Made by a program: the position numbers and the translations under genes | Shown: positions 50,435 through 60,547 of the stretch, in pieces | Numbering within the stretch: position 1 is the first letter of the stretch | Layout: every line of letters starts with the position of its first letter | Source of the DNA: CAYZJV01 sp049310885 | Lineage (GTDB): Bacteria > Spirochaetota > Spirochaetia > Sphaerochaetales > Sphaerochaetaceae | Reading direction: 5' to 3' | Length of the DNA stretch: 64,000 nt | NCBI RefSeq assembly: GCF_049310885.1 | Contig: NZ_JBMDYO010000005.1 | Location: 62,001-126,000, forward strand | Notes under the pieces: generated by a model | Database searches by the model: none | What the model saw: only the letters and a program-made list of their open reading frames with translations | Told to the model about the DNA's origin: nothing

Positions 50435-52256
50435 CCCCTTTATTCCTTTTGAACAAACGGGCGAGAAAGCCTTGTTTCTTCTTAGGTGCGCTAACCACAT
50501 CGGGTGAACCCTTGGCTTTTACTGAGGCTTTGGGTCCTTGTTGAACTTGCTTGGCTGTCTTGTCATGTCTTGGGCTCTGGTTATTCGAGGATTTTAGGCT
50601 ACCGGTAGCAGCTGATCCAGAAGAGTGTTTCGCTGAAGCCTTGCCATGCGATTTCTTTGGATTTTTTGGTGCTGCAGGTTGCACTGCCCCACTATCTTCA
50701 GCATATGCTTTCTTGTAATAAGCGATGCGTTCTTCAAAGTCCATCTTTTGGATATCTTGATAACTCTTGCTCTTCGCCGATGGCTTAGGACGGTTGGTAT
50801 TGCTCTTCTGTCTTGGAGCAGATTCGGCATAGCTCTTTCCCGGTTTAATGGGTTTGGCGGTATCGGGTTTCGCAGATTTGGCTGCAGCAGGCTTTGGAGA
50901 GCCTTTCCCGTGAGTTTTAGCTGTCGAACGGTTTCGGTTGGAAGGTCCTCGGGAACTGCTGTTTCCACGCCTTGGACCAGACTTGGACTGTCGGCCTCCC
51001 CTTGCACCACCTGAAGAGCGTGAGGCGAATTCACTCTCCGATACCAGATCCCTGAAGCGCATTTTAGCGCTCTTATCTTCAACCTTAGGAAGAGTCTCTT
51101 CATCTGCCCACATGACGGGAATCTTCATCTGGATATAGTTTTCGATCGCTTCAAGCCCATAGACGAACTGTTCACAAGCCAATGTGATCGCTTTTCCCGA
51201 TTTCCCAGCACGTGCGGTTCTCCCTATGCGGTGGACATAACTCTCATAGTCTTCTGGAATATCGAAATTGACCACCAACTCTAGATCATCGATCTGCAAT
51301 CCCCGCGCGGCGACATCGGTCGCTACCAGAAATCTCAATTCTCCACTCTTCATCCGATTAATGACCCCCAGGCGCTTGCTCTGGGGCAAGTCTCCCATGA
51401 GGTATTGTGTTTTATACCCATTTACATTGAGACGTTTGCTTATCTCTACAGCCTTTGCTTTGGTATTGGTGAATATCAGTGCGTTGGAGGGATCCTCCTT
51501 TGCCATAAGACGGAGAAACAGGTCGAATTTCTCATCCTTGGAGACATGATAGAGTTCCTGGGTGATAGCCTTAACAGTAATCTCCTCAGGTTGGACCTCT
51601 ATCTCCAATGGTGTGTTCATATAATCCCATGCCAGATTACGTACTCGGGTCCCCAAGGTTGCACTGAAGAGCATGGTTTGACGCTGGTCTTTCTTTACCA
51701 TGAGCTTGAACATCTTTTGGACATCGGGATAGAACCCCATATCGAACAATCGATCAGCCTCATCGATCACGAATGTATCGATCGATTTGAAGTCAAGCTT
51801 ACCCATTTTCTGGTAGTCAAGGATTCTTCCGGGAGTGCCTATGATCAGATCAACACCCTCAGCAATCTGCTTATCCTGTTTGGCATACCCAACGCCACCA
51901 TAGAAACACCCAATCCGAAACCCGGGTATTCCTGTGGAAAGCAATCGTGCATCCTCTTCAATCTGGACAGCCAGCTCCCGTGTTGGTGCTACAATCAACG
52001 CCACTGGTGATTTTGCGGTATAGGCCTTATCCTCTGGTAGTTGTTTCGCTGCTTCCCGAGCGTCTATAAACTTCTGTAGCAAGGTGATAAGAAATACGGC
52101 GGTTTTTCCCGATCCCGTTTTCGACTGCGCCATGACATCCTTGCCCTGCAAGGCTCCGGGGAGGACTTTTTCCTGCACAGGCATGCAGTCGGTAAAGCCG
52201 GCAGCCTCTATCCCCTTCATCACTTCTTCGTGTAGTGGTAATTCTTTGAATTTCAT
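50427..52256 (-). CDS. DEAD-box RNA helicase with long basic tail
   Basis: 609 residues. Motifs in order: Q-motif (FTDCMPVQEKVLPG), I SKTGSGKT, Ia APTRELAVQ, II VIDEAD, III FSATLG, V TDVAARGLQIDDL, VI HRIGRTARAGKSG. The helicase core ends near 380; the remaining 230 residues are Lys/Arg/Ser/Gly/Pro-rich and probably disordered RNA-binding, with a conserved-looking island YQDIQKMDFEERIAYYKKAY. It is like RhlE/CshA proteins. There is no Shine-Dalgarno; TATAGT lies six bases before the ATG, so it seems to have its own leaderless transcript. Confidence 0.93.
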   Translation of the reverse strand: MKFKELPLHEEVMKGIEAAGFTDCMPVQEKVLPGALQGKDVMAQSKTGSGKTAVFLITLLQKFIDAREAAKQLPEDKAYTAKSPVALIVAPTRELAVQIEEDARLLSTGIPGFRIGCFYGGVGYAKQDKQIAEGVDLIIGTPGRILDYQKMGKLDFKSIDTFVIDEADRLFDMGFYPDVQKMFKLMVKKDQRQTMLFSATLGTRVRNLAWDYMNTPLEIEVQPEEITVKAITQELYHVSKDEKFDLFLRLMAKEDPSNALIFTNTKAKAVEISKRLNVNGYKTQYLMGDLPQSKRLGVINRMKSGELRFLVATDVAARGLQIDDLELVVNFDIPEDYESYVHRIGRTARAGKSGKAITLACEQFVYGLEAIENYIQMKIPVMWADEETLPKVEDKSAKMRFRDLVSESEFASRSSGGARGGRQSKSGPRRGNSSSRGPSNRNRSTAKTHGKGSPKPAAAKSAKPDTAKPIKPGKSYAESAPRQKSNTNRPKPSAKSKSYQDIQKMDFEERIAYYKKAYAEDSGAVQPAAPKNPKKSHGKASAKHSSGSAATGSLKSSNNQSPRHDKTAKQVQQGPKASVKAKGSPDVVSAPKKKQGFLARLFKRNKGDA

Positions 52257-52262
52257 GCACCA

Positions 52263-52291
52263 ACTATACTCTGTTTTGCGACATTAGTGTA
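52263..52291 (-). promoter_or_regulatory. Predicted leaderless promoter of the helicase gene
   Basis: TACACT (52291-52286), 17 nt, TATAGT (52268-52263), then six bases to the ATG at 52256. The -35 half overlaps the last codons of the upstream aminotransferase gene. Confidence 0.55.
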
Positions 52292-53108
52292 GTGCATCCA
52301 CCTCCCAAGTGCGAATGAGTGCATGGATTGGCCGAGCGACCACCCCTGTAGCAATAAAGCTATGGTTTTCATAGGATGCCACCGGCATAGCGCCCATACT
52401 TGTCGAAGAGATGAACATTTCGTCGTACATTCCTGAAAGCAAATCCTTCGCCGAGGGAGCCTCATACACCAGTTTATACCCAATTTCGTCAATAGCCTTT
52501 ATGATTTTGTCGCGGGTGACTCCCTCCAAAACGGCATTCGATGGTGCCGTGTAGACTACAGGTCCCTTGCATGCGAATACGTTGCTCCTCGTCCCTTCTA
52601 GAATCAAGCCGTGGCGATCTATCAACAATGCCTCGAAAGCCCCTAAACTGCTTGCTTTCCTAAGAGCGAGGAAATTCATGAGGAGTGAGCATGTCTTGTA
52701 CTGGGGTAACATCCGTTCCCCCTCGTATCCAATAGTCTTGATCCCTTCAGAGTAGAAGCTTTCGGGATATGTGAGCATGGTAGATGTAGTTATGAATAGT
52801 CTCGCCTCGATGCCTCCCATAAGGAGAATACGTACCGTAGCATCTTCGATTCCATCAGTTGTTAGCAATAGAAGGAGCCAACCATGTACCTGTTCCGTGG
52901 TAAAATCATGACGTAGTCCTATACCGTCAGCAGAATAGAACAGTCTCTCGATATGGTCGATTGGATAGACTATCTTGCCCCTAATCACACGAAGCGATTC
53001 ATAGACACCGAAACCATATTGTAGTTCCCTGTCTTGGACAGGAAGGACTGCATCGGATGCATCGATCAGAGATCCATTCAGTATTGCATGTTTTCCCAGT
53101 GTCTCCAT
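52284..53108 (-). CDS. Class IV PLP-dependent aminotransferase
   Basis: 274 residues (ATG at 53108 with GAGGAG eight bases upstream; GTG 53111 and ATG 53114 also in frame). Fold-type IV marks: VQDRELQYGFGVYESLRV, RLFYSADGIGL, the PLP lysine in QYKTCSLLMNFLALRKASSLGA, EALLIDRHGLILEGTRSNVF and a TRDKIIKAIDEIG stretch. This group includes branched-chain and D-amino-acid aminotransferases and aminodeoxychorismate lyase; I cannot choose between them. It lies between ftsK and the helicase gene. Confidence 0.87.
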   Translation of the reverse strand: METLGKHAILNGSLIDASDAVLPVQDRELQYGFGVYESLRVIRGKIVYPIDHIERLFYSADGIGLRHDFTTEQVHGWLLLLLTTDGIEDATVRILLMGGIEARLFITTSTMLTYPESFYSEGIKTIGYEGERMLPQYKTCSLLMNFLALRKASSLGAFEALLIDRHGLILEGTRSNVFACKGPVVYTAPSNAVLEGVTRDKIIKAIDEIGYKLVYEAPSAKDLLSGMYDEMFISSTSMGAMPVASYENHSFIATGVVARPIHALIRTWEVDALH

Positions 53109-53127
53109 CACCATGCTCCTCTACTCC

Positions 53128-55806
53128 CTACTCGGGAAATTTCAATAATTCTCTCGGCTTACTGCCACGGGCAGGACCTACCAGACCATCGTCCTCCATC
53201 TGTTCAACCAAACGGGCGGCGCGGTTGTATCCTATCTTCAATCGTCTTTGCAGGTAGGAGGCAGAGGCACTTTGCCTCTCCACAACTATCTTGAGAGCTT
53301 TCTCCATGAGGGCTTCATCACTATCATCATCAATACTATCGTCATCATCATCGTCTGAAGAGCTGGTATCCTCGTCTTCGAAAAAGGCTTCATCCAAGTA
53401 ATCGGGTTCTCCTTGTGTCTTTGCAAATGCGACGATCCTCTCGACCTCCTCGTCACTTAGGAATGCGCCCTGGATACGAACCGAGTTAGGATCCCAACCT
53501 GGAGCAAAAAGCATATCGCCCCGTCCTAGCAGTTTCTCAGCGCCGGTCTCATCAATGATGATCCTGCTGTCTATCTGGCTAGCTACCATAAAGGCTATCC
53601 GGGAAGGGATATTCGACTTGATGATACCGGTGATCACGTTCGCTGATGGACGCTGGGTAGCGAGAACCAAATGGATACCGACTGCTCTGGCCATTGCAGC
53701 TAGTCTAGCCAAAAGTGTCTCCAGTTCCTTTCCTACCGTAGTCATGAGATCCGCGAATTCATCAATCACCACAACGATATAGGGTAATCGTTCGCGAGCA
53801 AGCTTCATATCGATAATCTTCTTGTTATAAGCTGCGATATTCCGGACAGCCAATGCATTGAGCAACTTATACCGACGATCCATTTCATAGAGGCAGAATT
53901 CCAAAGCTTTTATCGTCTTCTTGGGGTCTGTGATGACTGGTGTAAGGAGGTGGGGAATCCCGTTATAGACTCTCAGTTCAACTATCTTAGGATCGACAAG
54001 GATTAGCCTCACCTCTTTTGGCGAACGACGGTAGAGCAGGGAACTGATGAGTGAGTTGACGCATACAGATTTTCCTGAACCGGTAGCACCTGCAATTAGA
54101 AGATGTGGTGTTTGGGTAATTTCGATAACAACCGGTTCACCGGTGATCTTGCGCCCCAAGACCATGGGAACTTGGTAATTTTTGGCATCTATGGTCGGAA
54201 GTAGATCTTTAAATCCAATAATGGAACGATGCCTGTTGGGAACTTCGATACCTACAGCCTGCTTACCAGGAATGGGTGCTACAATACGTATCTGTCGTGC
54301 TGCAAGTTGGAGCGCGATATTGTCTGAGAGACTGATGATCGAACTCACCCTCACCCCAGGAGCAGGGGAGACTTCGAACATGGTTACCGTGGGACCTTTT
54401 ACGATATTCATGAGTGTGGCGTCAATCTTGAACTGCTTCAGTGTCATAATCAGGTTTTCGCCGGCTTCTCTGGTTTGGTTATCAATCTCCGTCACGTGAT
54501 CCGGGTAGGTATCCAGCAGATCTTCACTTGGATAATTGTATCGCAGTTTGTTTCTCGTCAATAAGGCCGAAGACCCCGCATTCGAAGAGACAAGGCCTCC
54601 CACTCCACTCACCAGATCCATATCTTCAGCTTCATCGTCATCGCCGTCATCCGATACTTGCTCTTTTTCTACCGTTGGAACAACCGGCTGCTTTGGTTTA
54701 GGAGGTGGCGTTTTATCTTCCTCTGTAGGTACCACCACCTCTACTTCAGGAGGAGATTCTGGAGTTTTCGCCCGTTTCGGCATGGAAGTGGGAACCTCCA
54801 TAGTCGCGAGGCGAGCATCTTCTGCCATTTGCCTGCGCAAGGAGGGAATCGGGTCATAGGTTTTTCCGGGTGGAGCCTCTTCAGGCTCTTCCAAGTCATC
54901 TACGGGAGTATCGGCAATAAGGAGAGAATCATCGTCACGGACCTTTACGCTACCGACATAGAGTCCCTCTTCGTGGGATTCCATCTGTGAAGAACCTATT
55001 GTTTTCAGTTTCGGTAATTCATGAATAGGAGGAAATGTCATTGGTTCATCAGGGTCCTGAAAATCCTCATCTCTGTAAGGATAGGTCATTGAAGAAGACC
55101 GATGCTCACCTTCCTCACGACGATCAACTAAGACCATCGCCGAATCTCCATTATCGTCATCGGATTGTGTGGCGCCTTTTTTCTTTGGTTGTTTTTTCAC
55201 ATTTTTGGCTGAATCTGCCGCCAAACGTTTAGCTTCTTGCTTCTCTTTCTTAGCTAGTTTTCTCTCCAACGCCTTGGTTTTCTTCGGTTCAATCTTCTTA
55301 TTCCCTTCTGGCTTTCGCATCCACTTTTCACGATACAGACGATTCAGACGAATCGATATTATGGTGAATAGCAAGAAGAGTGTCAGCTCAAGCAAAAGCG
55401 CAAGTATGAGTAGGATTGTTCCCATAGTAGGTTCATGCGATAAACGTTGCAAGAGAAAAGCTGGTTCTGTTACCCCACTTCGCAATTGTGACAACAAAAA
55501 GAGGGTATAGAGAAAAACAAGGCTATAAGGAACCATCCACCAAAAGAAAGGTCTATGCATGGTGGACAAAAAGAAAAGCGCCCAGACACCTAAAATCGTG
55601 GCAATGGCGTAGGCACCAAGAGGTTCTGTTAACAACGGTGGTATAAAACTGGTTTCCACAGTACTAAGCATTTCTCGCAAGGCTGCATGGAAGGGGAGGA
55701 CAGAGTAGACCTCTGCCGGCAAGAGTACAGGGAGGATTGCCACAGCTGCAGCTACCAGACAAAGCATGGATAAGAACAATGGAAACTTTCGTATGTGCAA
55801 AACCAA
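53128..55806 (-). CDS. ftsK: DNA translocase FtsK
   Basis: 892 residues; septal DNA pump that clears and sorts chromosome ends in division. Four N-terminal helices (about 8-30, 65-82, 88-106, 128-152), a charged Pro/Glu/Lys-rich linker (155-420), the motor with Walker A GATGSGKS (573-580), LILVDPKIVEL and VVVIDEFADLM, and a C-terminal gamma winged helix (YLQRRLKIGYNRAARLVEQMEDDG) that reads KOPS/SRS sites. Between motor and gamma is a very acidic run of Asp and Ser (about 795-825). The start is a TTG with GAGGGGG upstream. It lies 15 bases after uppP. Confidence 0.95.
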   Translation of the reverse strand: MVLHIRKFPLFLSMLCLVAAAVAILPVLLPAEVYSVLPFHAALREMLSTVETSFIPPLLTEPLGAYAIATILGVWALFFLSTMHRPFFWWMVPYSLVFLYTLFLLSQLRSGVTEPAFLLQRLSHEPTMGTILLILALLLELTLFLLFTIISIRLNRLYREKWMRKPEGNKKIEPKKTKALERKLAKKEKQEAKRLAADSAKNVKKQPKKKGATQSDDDNGDSAMVLVDRREEGEHRSSSMTYPYRDEDFQDPDEPMTFPPIHELPKLKTIGSSQMESHEEGLYVGSVKVRDDDSLLIADTPVDDLEEPEEAPPGKTYDPIPSLRRQMAEDARLATMEVPTSMPKRAKTPESPPEVEVVVPTEEDKTPPPKPKQPVVPTVEKEQVSDDGDDDEAEDMDLVSGVGGLVSSNAGSSALLTRNKLRYNYPSEDLLDTYPDHVTEIDNQTREAGENLIMTLKQFKIDATLMNIVKGPTVTMFEVSPAPGVRVSSIISLSDNIALQLAARQIRIVAPIPGKQAVGIEVPNRHRSIIGFKDLLPTIDAKNYQVPMVLGRKITGEPVVIEITQTPHLLIAGATGSGKSVCVNSLISSLLYRRSPKEVRLILVDPKIVELRVYNGIPHLLTPVITDPKKTIKALEFCLYEMDRRYKLLNALAVRNIAAYNKKIIDMKLARERLPYIVVVIDEFADLMTTVGKELETLLARLAAMARAVGIHLVLATQRPSANVITGIIKSNIPSRIAFMVASQIDSRIIIDETGAEKLLGRGDMLFAPGWDPNSVRIQGAFLSDEEVERIVAFAKTQGEPDYLDEAFFEDEDTSSSDDDDDDSIDDDSDEALMEKALKIVVERQSASASYLQRRLKIGYNRAARLVEQMEDDGLVGPARGSKPRELLKFPE

Positions 55807-55821
55807 TCCCCCTCTTCCAGT

Positions 55822-56643
55822 CTAAACGGTAATTATCAAACCGAACACCCCGACAACAACCAGATAGAAACTGAAATACCAGAGTTTTGCCGTCCTGACC
55901 ATCCATAGGAGGAGCCTCAATGCTGCCATTCCTGTTATGAATGCGGCTACGCATCCGATAAAAATCGGAAGAAATGTCATTGTCTGACTTGCGACAGGAT
56001 CTTCAAATAACGTGAGTACAAGGGCTCCCAATACAGCGGGAATAGAGAGAATGAAGGCATACTCACCAGCTTTCTCCCTCTTCATTCCTGTCCACAAGGC
56101 ACTGGAAAGTGTTATACCTGATCGTGATATCCCCGCCAGAGTCCCAAAACCTTGTCCAATTCCGGTAACCAGTGCTTGGATCCAAGTATACTCTTTCTTG
56201 ACCGTTATGAACCGATCCACGAAAGCTGTAGAGGCAAGAAGGAGTGCGGTTACCAACATCAAAAAAGATACCATAGATGTGGAATCCTCGGGTAAATCCA
56301 ATTTTCTCAGTCCTAAGGCTACTGCTACCGTCAATATCGTTGCTCCGATAACCACTAGGACCATGCGTAACTCACTACGATCCTCTTCTTTTGTACGTCT
56401 GCCGATGAATCGAAAAGTAGCCATTACCAACCTTCCTACTAGCAAACGATAGTAGTAAACAATAACAGCTAGTGTAGCCACATGCAAAAGGACATCGAAC
56501 AGAAGGGGAACTTCTGGTATGGCCATATAATTCCTAGCCAAGACCAGATGTCCTGAACTCGAAACAGGAAGAAATTCCGTAAGTCCCTGGACAATACCCA
56601 ATACGAGGCCTTCCCATACCTGCAATTCAGTTCCCATATCCAT
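55822..56643 (-). CDS. uppP: Undecaprenyl-diphosphate phosphatase (UppP/BacA)
   Basis: Recycles the lipid carrier of peptidoglycan synthesis by removing one phosphate from undecaprenyl diphosphate. 273 residues, about eight helices. Both active-site motifs are present: VQGLTEFLPVSSSGHLVL near the N-terminus and GIGQGFGTLAGISRSGITL in the second half. Two in-frame ATGs (56643, 56637) share one AAGGAG. It overlaps the rsmG end by 17 bases. Confidence 0.95.
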   Translation of the reverse strand: MDMGTELQVWEGLVLGIVQGLTEFLPVSSSGHLVLARNYMAIPEVPLLFDVLLHVATLAVIVYYYRLLVGRLVMATFRFIGRRTKEEDRSELRMVLVVIGATILTVAVALGLRKLDLPEDSTSMVSFLMLVTALLLASTAFVDRFITVKKEYTWIQALVTGIGQGFGTLAGISRSGITLSSALWTGMKREKAGEYAFILSIPAVLGALVLTLFEDPVASQTMTFLPIFIGCVAAFITGMAALRLLLWMVRTAKLWYFSFYLVVVGVFGLIITV

Positions 56644-57349
56644 TCAACTCCTTCTTGGTCTCGCCTTTCTGCAAAATACACAAATTCCGTGGTGCCTCGA
56701 GGAAGGGAACAGACAATGGGACTATCCGTCTTGCCCAGCCCTTTACACTTCCCCCCTTCCCTCTCGCTACTAGGGCATCGACAGCTGCCAACTCTGGTGC
56801 TATGGACTCGATCCTGCCCTTGTACGCACAGACAAAGCCCCTATCTGAGAGGATATTCCCAACGGGGCGGATGATATCTTCCAAGGGATGGAAGGCTCTG
56901 AATGTAACGACATCGAATGTATCCGTTACCTCAGAGAGGTCACTTTGAATAACATTCACACGGTGGTCAAGGTTACAACGGGACACGACATTCCGTAAGA
57001 AACCCGAACGTCTTCCCATCCTTTCCACAAGCGAAACAGGAACATCGGAGAGCATGATAGCCAATGGAATTCCCGGTAATCCGGCACCTGAACCGACATC
57101 ACACAGACGTCCTTCTGGACCAAAATCCTGCAACATATCCATAATTAAGGAAACAGGTGCCAGAGAATCCAACAGATGTTTTATGACAAAGTCTCTCCCC
57201 TCAGTTCCTACCAGTCGATAGACGGTATTGAATAGGTATATTTCATCAATATAGGTAGAAAACTGTCGATCTTGGCTGTCATCCATAGAGAGTCCCATAC
57301 GGGCAATGCCTTCACGCAATAGCTCCATATCCTGTGCGATATCAGCCAT
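56627..57349 (-). CDS. rsmG: 16S rRNA (guanine-N7) methyltransferase G
   Basis: SAM-dependent methylation of G527 of 16S rRNA. From the ATG at 57349 (AGAGG seven bases upstream) it has 240 residues. Family marks: IDEIYLFNTVYRLVGTEGRDFVIKHLLDSLAP, the SAM motif LCDVGSGAGLPGIPLAI, LVERMGRRSGFLRNVV and VTFRAFHPL. The upstream open frame runs through the mnmG end. It overlaps mnmG by eight bases, an order (mnmE-mnmG-rsmG) that is widely conserved. Confidence 0.94.
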   Translation of the reverse strand: MADIAQDMELLREGIARMGLSMDDSQDRQFSTYIDEIYLFNTVYRLVGTEGRDFVIKHLLDSLAPVSLIMDMLQDFGPEGRLCDVGSGAGLPGIPLAIMLSDVPVSLVERMGRRSGFLRNVVSRCNLDHRVNVIQSDLSEVTDTFDVVTFRAFHPLEDIIRPVGNILSDRGFVCAYKGRIESIAPELAAVDALVARGKGGSVKGWARRIVPLSVPFLEAPRNLCILQKGETKKELNGYGN

Positions 57350-59159
57350 TTCTGGACCTCTCCCTCCGATCAAGGAGTACCATGAGAATAGCAAGGTCGC
57401 TTGTCCTGACTCCCGAAATCCTCCCAGCCTGGCCAACCGATACCGGTCTAACAGACTTGAATTTCTCCCGAGCCTCCGTAGATATTCCCTCTACTTTGTC
57501 GTAATCGAAATCGGGTGGAATGGAAATACGTTCCATCCTCGAATATCGGTCTACCTGTCGCTCCTGACGCTTGATGTACCCTTCATACTTTACATCTAAT
57601 TCCACTTGATAGAGGATGGTTTCATCGAAAGAGGCAAGCTCTGCAATAGCTTCTGAGAAATCATCAAGTACGATCTCGGGTTTGCGAAGAAGATCGATTG
57701 CCCGTTTACCGTCCACCTTACGTTCTGAAAGAAGATCCTTGACCAGATCAATCTGCTCAAGTTTCCTCTCCAACCGTTGCATGGCCTCTTTTCCCTTCAG
57801 ACCTATAGAGTATCCCTTTGGGGTTAGCCGCTGGTCAGCGCTGTCATGCCGGAGGTTGAGTCGATACTCAGCCCGGGAGGTAAACATCCTATAGGGCTCT
57901 TTCGTCCCTTTGGTGACCAGATCATCGATCAATACACCAGTATATGCTTCAGTACGATCAAGAATCAAAGGAGGTTGACCAGCCATCTTTTGAGCAGCGT
58001 TTATACCAGCCATAAGACCCTGGCAGGCTGCCTCTTCATACCCGCTGGTACCATTCGTCTGTCCTGCGACGAAGAGATTTGCCACCCGCTTGGTTTCCAA
58101 TGAGGGAAACAGCTGTAAGGGATCGAGGTAGTCATACTCGACGGCATACGCAGGACGCATGATTTGGGCATGTTCCAGTCCACGGATCGAATGAACGAAC
58201 GCCTCCTGCACATCCTCTGGGAGCGATGAGCTGATTCCATTCAGATACATCTCTTCGGTCCCTACACCCTCAGGCTCCACGAAAATCTGGTGTCTCTCCC
58301 GATCGGGAAACCGGACCACCTTGTCCTCTATTGATGGACAATAGCGGGGGCCTTTTCCGGTAATCTTCCCTCCGAACAGGGGAGAACGCCCGATATTCTC
58401 TTGGATTATCCTATGGGTCCCATCATTAGTGAAAGTAATATAACAGGGAAGATCGGGTCTTTCGATCGTATCGTAGTCGAAAGAAAAAGGCATCATGATT
58501 GCGTCACCCGGCTGTACCTCCATGGCATCGAAATCGATGGTGGATTTACGGACCCTCGCTGGAGTTCCAGTCTTCAATCGTCCGACAGTAAACCCCCTCT
58601 TCCTGAGAGCAGTACCCAGTCCGATGGCGGCCGGCTCTCCCAAACGTCCTGAAGAGGCTTCGTATTCGCCTATGAAGATTTTCCCTTCCATAAAAGTACC
58701 TGTCGTCATCACGACCGTACGAGCGGAAATTTGATGTCCTCTTTCGGTACGAACTCCTATACAAGTACGACCATCTGTGTCCAAAAGGATGTCGACTACC
58801 GTATCTTGGAATAGCGCCAAATCTTTCTGCCCCTCCAAGGTCTCTTTGGCCAAGCGGTGATAGGTGAACTTGTCCGCTTGAGCCCTAGGCGCTTGGACTG
58901 CTGGCCCTCTCCGTCGATTGAGTACTCTGAACTGAATCATAGAATGGTCGATCAGATGAGCCATCTCACCGCCGAGAGCATCGACCTCCCTTACTAGGTT
59001 TCCCTTAGCCAAGCCTCCAATGGCGGGATTGCATGAAAGCCTACCGATAGCATCGAGACTTTGGGTAATTAAAACGGTAGAGTATTTTAGTCGTGATAGG
59101 GCAAGTGCGGCTTCGATTCCCGCATGGCCACCCCCAATGACAATCGCATCATAATCCAT
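57342..59159 (-). CDS. mnmG: tRNA uridine-34 carboxymethylaminomethyl modification enzyme MnmG
   Basis: FAD enzyme that with MnmE installs the cmnm5 group on U34 of certain tRNAs. 605 residues. The dinucleotide motif DAIVIGGGHAGIEAALA opens the protein; CNPAIGGLAKGNLVREVDALGG, MTTGTFMEGKIFIG, GTPARVRKSTID, GPRYCPSIEDKVVRFPDR and TSRAEYRLNLRHDSADQRL are diagnostic. AGGA precedes the ATG, 13 bases after mnmE. Confidence 0.97.
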   Translation of the reverse strand: MDYDAIVIGGGHAGIEAALALSRLKYSTVLITQSLDAIGRLSCNPAIGGLAKGNLVREVDALGGEMAHLIDHSMIQFRVLNRRRGPAVQAPRAQADKFTYHRLAKETLEGQKDLALFQDTVVDILLDTDGRTCIGVRTERGHQISARTVVMTTGTFMEGKIFIGEYEASSGRLGEPAAIGLGTALRKRGFTVGRLKTGTPARVRKSTIDFDAMEVQPGDAIMMPFSFDYDTIERPDLPCYITFTNDGTHRIIQENIGRSPLFGGKITGKGPRYCPSIEDKVVRFPDRERHQIFVEPEGVGTEEMYLNGISSSLPEDVQEAFVHSIRGLEHAQIMRPAYAVEYDYLDPLQLFPSLETKRVANLFVAGQTNGTSGYEEAACQGLMAGINAAQKMAGQPPLILDRTEAYTGVLIDDLVTKGTKEPYRMFTSRAEYRLNLRHDSADQRLTPKGYSIGLKGKEAMQRLERKLEQIDLVKDLLSERKVDGKRAIDLLRKPEIVLDDFSEAIAELASFDETILYQVELDVKYEGYIKRQERQVDRYSRMERISIPPDFDYDKVEGISTEAREKFKSVRPVSVGQAGRISGVRTSDLAILMVLLDRRERSRNG

Positions 59160-59172
59160 AGTATATTCCTAC

Positions 59173-60540
59173 TTATTTTCCAACACAGAATCCGCTGAAA
59201 ATCTTCTCCAGTATGTCAGAGGAGGCGACCTCCCCAGTTAATGATCCCAAGGCCTCTAAAGCCTCTCCTAATTCCACTGCCACGATATCGAGAGGGACTT
59301 CCTGATTGGCCAATAAAACCGCCTCAGTCAAAGCAGATTTGGCACGAATCAATTCATCCCTCTGGCGAGCAGATTCGATTACGACATCCTGAACTCCAGG
59401 TCTTCTTGCATCCTTGCGTAATCGACTCACCATCTCATCCCGTAGTCTGGCGAACCCTTCTCCCCTTTTTGCACTCAAAGGAAAACTCCCCTCCAAGGGG
59501 GGATTGGTAGCAAGGTCGGTCTTGTTCCATACCACGATACATCTAGTATCATCCATCAGGTTTCCATACCGTACAGCCGATTCACTGTCATGTTCTGTAC
59601 CATCGAGGAGAAGGAGTATGAGATCAGCATCGTCTATCAGCCGACGAGTTCTTCTGATTCCCTCCATCTCAACCATGTCATCGGAGTCCCTCAGTCCCGC
59701 TGTATCGTAAATACGAACGGGAATTCCATCAAGCACGGTCTTGGATTCTATGAAATCCCGCGTGGTACCATGAACATCGGAAACGATCGATCTGTCCTCC
59801 CTCAGCAAAAGGTTGAACAGTGTGGATTTTCCTGCATTGGTAGAACCTGCCAACACTACTTTTGCACCCTCTCCGTAGAGTTTCCCCACCGCATAGGTCG
59901 CCAATAGTGTCTCTATTCGTCCACGTGCCCGCTCTACCGTATCGAAAGGGAAGTCGACATTCCCAGATATTTCATCCTCGGCGTAGTCCAACTGAACTTC
60001 GATTACGCTCATGGCATGCAATACGAGTTGTTTAATCTCTTCAATCAGGGTAAACAGGTGACCCTCCAACCGTTCCAAAGCCAATGAATGGCCAAGCTCC
60101 GATTGGGAAGAGACTATCTCCATGACCGCTTCTGCCCGTGTCAGATCCATTTTCCCATGCATGAAAGCCCTGAAAGTGAACTCTCCCGGTGCGGCAGAAC
60201 GCATGTGTAAGCTTGTAAGCAATTTGAAGATCGATTCAACACCAGCCATACTGCCATGGCAAGAGATCTCGACACTCTCTTCTCCGGTAAAACCACGACC
60301 ATCCTTAAATATCGAGAGGAGCACCTCATCTATCGGAGTGGAGGTTTGGCGATTGAGCAATTGACCGTGCACAAGTGTATGGCTACTACACTTAGCCAAA
60401 GCCTCTGGACGCGAGAAGACCTCTTTCAGGGCTTCTATGCAACCGGCACCCGAAATCCGGATTACTGCGATGGCACTGGTTCCCCAGGGAGTCGCAAGAG
60501 CGTATATCATATCTTTTGTATCGTAGGAGTATCCATTCAT
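59173..60540 (-). CDS. mnmE: tRNA modification GTPase MnmE
   Basis: 455 residues. An N-terminal formyl-THF binding domain (about 10-115; IYALATPWGTSAIAVIRISG), helical domain, and an inserted G domain (about 210-365) with G1 GSTNAGKSTLFN, switch DVHGTTRDFIE, G3 DTAGLRD, G4 NKTD, ending in the conserved FCVGK. It is the GTPase partner of MnmG. There is no Shine-Dalgarno. TATACT lies seven bases before the ATG at 60540, so a leaderless mRNA is predicted; an internal ATG at 60510 is the alternative start. First gene of the long minus-strand run. Confidence 0.95.
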   Translation of the reverse strand: MNGYSYDTKDMIYALATPWGTSAIAVIRISGAGCIEALKEVFSRPEALAKCSSHTLVHGQLLNRQTSTPIDEVLLSIFKDGRGFTGEESVEISCHGSMAGVESIFKLLTSLHMRSAAPGEFTFRAFMHGKMDLTRAEAVMEIVSSQSELGHSLALERLEGHLFTLIEEIKQLVLHAMSVIEVQLDYAEDEISGNVDFPFDTVERARGRIETLLATYAVGKLYGEGAKVVLAGSTNAGKSTLFNLLLREDRSIVSDVHGTTRDFIESKTVLDGIPVRIYDTAGLRDSDDMVEMEGIRRTRRLIDDADLILLLLDGTEHDSESAVRYGNLMDDTRCIVVWNKTDLATNPPLEGSFPLSAKRGEGFARLRDEMVSRLRKDARRPGVQDVVIESARQRDELIRAKSALTEAVLLANQEVPLDIVAVELGEALEALGSLTGEVASSDILEKIFSGFCVGK

Positions 60541-60547
60541 CCGTCCA

